A DNA stretch of 8,239 nt from an uncultured Peptococcaceae bacterium (GTDB lineage Bacteria; Bacillota; Dehalobacteriia; UBA4068), in assembly GCA_947307285.1 (NCBI GenBank), contig CAMZIS010000042.1:1-8239 (forward strand), given 5' to 3'. Made by a program: the position numbers and the translations under genes. How positions within the stretch are numbered: the stretch's first letter is position 1; each line of letters starts with the position of its first letter. The notes beneath the pieces were generated by a model. It worked only from the letters and a program-made list of their open reading frames with translations. It was not told the DNA's origin and searched no databases. Shown piece by piece: positions 6,770-8,239 of the stretch.

Positions 6770-7267
6770 ATGAGCGCTTTTCGTGTTGCCATTCTTACTG
6801 CCAGCGACAAGGGTTACGCCGGTCAGCGTGAGGATTTGTCCGGCCCGGCCATCCGCGAGATAGTGGAAGCCAACGGCTACGAGGTGACCCACACGATCAT
6901 CCTGCCGGACGACCAGGAAATGCTGGCCGCCGAGATCGCCCGCATCTGCGACGAGGACGTGGCCGATCTGCTGCTGACCACCGGCGGCACCGGATTTTCG
7001 CCCCGGGACTGCATGCCCGAGGCCACCCTGTCCGTGGTGGAGCGGGCCGTGCCCGGCATACCCGAGGCCATGCGCCTGTTCAGTCTTAAATATTCCCAGC
7101 GTTCCATGCTGTCCCGGGCCGCCGCCGGCATCCGCCGCCGCACCCTGGTGGTCAATCTGCCGGGCAGCCCCAAGGCGGTGCGGGAAAACCTGGAATACGC
7201 CATCCCCACCCTGGCCCACGGGCTGGAGATGCTGCGGGGAGAGGGCAGCGCCGACTGCGCCCGCTAA
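6770..7267 (+). CDS. mog: Molybdopterin adenylyltransferase (MogA/MoaB family)
   Basis: A 165-residue protein of normal length that adenylylates molybdopterin with ATP so that MoeA can insert the metal. Motifs are VAILTASDKG (6-15), the MPT-binding LLTTGGTGFSPRDCMPEAT (68-86) and VVNLPGSPKAV (127-137). Position 81 is Cys in SPRDCMPEAT where Val-Thr or Ile-Thr is more common. ATG at 6770 is preceded by GGAGGAATAAAA, overlapping the end of the MOSC gene, and is two bases after its stop. The frame is open further upstream, but there is no homology there. It is the last cofactor gene of this operon. Whether it is called MogA or MoaB cannot be decided without alignment. Confidence 0.93.
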   Translation: MSAFRVAILTASDKGYAGQREDLSGPAIREIVEANGYEVTHTIILPDDQEMLAAEIARICDEDVADLLLTTGGTGFSPRDCMPEATLSVVERAVPGIPEAMRLFSLKYSQRSMLSRAAAGIRRRTLVVNLPGSPKAVRENLEYAIPTLAHGLEMLRGEGSADCAR

Positions 7268-7268
7268 G

Positions 7269-7283
7269 TCCCGGTTTCCGGGA
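7269..7283 (+). other. Short hairpin after mog
   Basis: TCCCGG and CCGGGA form a 6-bp stem with a TTT loop directly after the mog stop. No T run follows, so it is not a convincing intrinsic terminator. It may stabilise the mRNA 3' end. Confidence 0.3.
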
Positions 7284-7301
7284 TCAGCCCTGCGGAACGG
7301 G

Positions 7302-7330
7302 TTGACTTTTCCCGGAAGCGTAATTATAAT
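7302..7330 (+). promoter_or_regulatory. Strong sigma-70-type promoter of the pyridoxamine kinase gene
   Basis: TTGACT (7302-7307), exactly 17 bases, then a perfect TATAAT (7325-7330). This is the best promoter in the window. It lies about 40 bases before the ATG at 7372, with transcription expected to start near 7337. Confidence 0.85.
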
Positions 7331-7358
7331 ATTTATTTAAATAGTATTCTTACGCTTC
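7315..7358. repeat. 44-bp interrupted palindrome over the kinase promoter, candidate operator
   Basis: GAAGCGTAA (7315-7323) is perfectly mirrored by TTACGCTTC (7350-7358). Allowing for mismatches, 18 of the 22 opposed positions pair across a centre at 7336/7337. The -10 box lies inside the left half, and the centre coincides with the expected transcription start. This arrangement fits a repressor or dimeric regulator site. It is unlikely to be a transcript hairpin, because the left arm lies upstream of the start. The regulator is not identifiable here. Confidence 0.6.
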
Positions 7359-7371
7359 GGAGGTATATCTT

Positions 7372-8210
7372 ATGTCGGAAAAGTATTTGCCCCGCGTTGC
7401 CGCCGTCCACGATATGTCGGGCTACGGCAAATGCTCGCTCACTGTTGCCATCCCGGTGCTGTCCGCCTGCGGCGTTGAAGTCTGTCCGCTGTGCACTTCG
7501 CTGCTGTCTGCCAACACCCTGTTCCCGGGTTTTACTTTCTTCGACTATACGCCCTATATGAAAGCCCCCATAGGCCACTGGAAGAGCCTGGGTCTCAAAT
7601 TCGACTGCGTCTATTCCGGCTTCTTAGGCTCCACGGAGCAGATAGACTATGTCAAGCAGCTGAAGCACGACTTCGACAGCGGCATCCTGGTCGTCGACCC
7701 GGTGCTGGGCGACAACGGCAAACTCATCCCCATCTTTGACGACGCTATGGTCAAACCATGGCCGGCCTGGTGGGGGAGGCTGACTGCGCCACTCCCAACG
7801 TGACCGAAGCCTGCCTGCTTACGGGAAGATCATATCAAAGCGACGCTCTTTCCCGCGAAGAAAGCGAGCAGCTGTGCCGCGACGTGCTGGCCCTGGGCTG
7901 CAAAAGCGTGGTGCTCACCGGCGTGCTGCGGGAAGGCCGGCTGATCAATGCCGGCATCGACGAGCAGGGCTACTTCGAACTGAGCATTGACGAGCTGCCC
8001 TATCATCAGCACGGCACCGGCGATCTGTTCACGTCCACCATGGTGGGCGCTTTGATGCGCGGCTACGGACTGCGGCAGTCGGTGGATTCCGCCGCCCGTT
8101 TCGTGTACGACTGCATGGAATACGGCCATGACATACCGGATGTTTTCGACCGGGGCGTGGCTTTCGAACCGCTGGCCTACCGTCTGGGCAGCGGCGTATA
8201 TCAAAAATAA
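7372..8210 (+). pseudogene. Pyridoxamine/pyridoxal kinase-like PfkB-family gene, interrupted by a one-base frameshift
   Basis: Kinase that phosphorylates vitamin B6 vitamers (or a related HMP-type substrate) in pyridoxal phosphate salvage. The first frame (7372-7803) gives the N-terminal half: VAAVHDMSGYGKCSL (9-23), VYSGFLGS and VVDPVLGDNGKL, up to DDAMVK. The second frame (from 7758) continues exactly where the family should: MAGLVGEADCATPNVTEACLL, then HGTGDLF with the catalytic GTGD. The break is at 7753-7758, where one base is missing after AAA. Restoring it would give about 280 residues, normal for the family. After the break the first frame adds only 15 unrelated residues and stops. 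ATG 7758 has no ribosome-binding site, and no slippery heptamer is present. A real mutation or a sequencing/assembly error is likely. The start has GGAGG at 7359-7363, eight bases upstream. Confidence 0.85.
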
Positions 8211-8222
8211 GCGGAGGCCCCT

Positions 8223-8239
8223 ATGGAACTGCGTCCCAA
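8223..8239 (+). CDS. Start of an unidentified gene, cut off at the window edge
   Basis: ATG at 8223 is preceded by GGAGG at 8213-8217 with a five-base gap, and begins MELRP. It starts 12 bases after the kinase stop and so is probably in the same transcript. Too little is visible to name it. Confidence 0.55.

Noticed and set aside
7744..7765. Programmed -1 frameshift at the kinase break
   Set aside because: The bases around the break (GTC AAA CCA) do not form an X-XXY-YYZ slippery heptamer, and no obvious downstream stem was noticed, so mutation or sequence error is more likely.

Overview
The window is a G+C-rich, densely packed bacterial chromosome segment. The genes have strong GGAGG-type ribosome-binding sites, -10/-35 promoters close to consensus, a MoeA fused to a solute-binding-like domain, and a DUF2156 acyl-/aminoacyl-transferase-type gene next to lgt. 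Together these suggest a Firmicute, most likely a high-G+C member of the Negativicutes or a related Clostridia-like anaerobe. That placement is an inference from gene content and style; there is no rRNA or other marker gene here to test it.

Layout. Positions 1-562 (minus strand) hold the N-terminal part of a DUF2156 / phosphatidylglycerol-lysyltransferase-C-like protein that runs off the left edge. A short divergent promoter region (563-670) separates it from lgt (671-1477, plus strand), the prolipoprotein diacylglyceryl transferase. A symmetric, probably bidirectional terminator (1494-1524) lies between lgt and a converging minus-strand operon. That operon contains two moeA paralogues: a standard MoeA (3470-4699) followed by a MoeA with a C-terminal periplasmic-binding-protein-like domain (1542-3452). 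An AT-rich divergent promoter region (4700-4833) separates it from a plus-strand operon, moaC - moaA - MOSC-domain gene - mog (4834-7267). A further intergenic region carries an excellent promoter with a large palindrome over its -10 box. Downstream is a pyridoxamine-kinase-like gene (7372-8210) interrupted by a one-base frameshift, then the first codons of another gene (8223-8239).

How the genes work together. Positions 1542-7267 form a two-operon, head-to-head molybdenum (or tungsten) cofactor cluster. MoaA and MoaC make cyclic pyranopterin monophosphate. Mog adenylylates molybdopterin, and the two MoeA proteins insert the metal. A small MOSC protein probably handles sulfur or finished cofactor. 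The molybdopterin-synthase genes (moaD, moaE), moeB and molybdate transport genes are not in the window and must lie elsewhere. The most interesting points are the paired MoeA proteins with a ligand-binding lobe on one of them, the overlapping divergent promoters, the palindrome over the kinase promoter together with the frameshift in that kinase, and the MoaA Gly-Gly tail codons that double as the next gene's ribosome-binding site. I did not see a clearly undescribed system; most of the window is a recognisable cofactor cluster with some unusual details.
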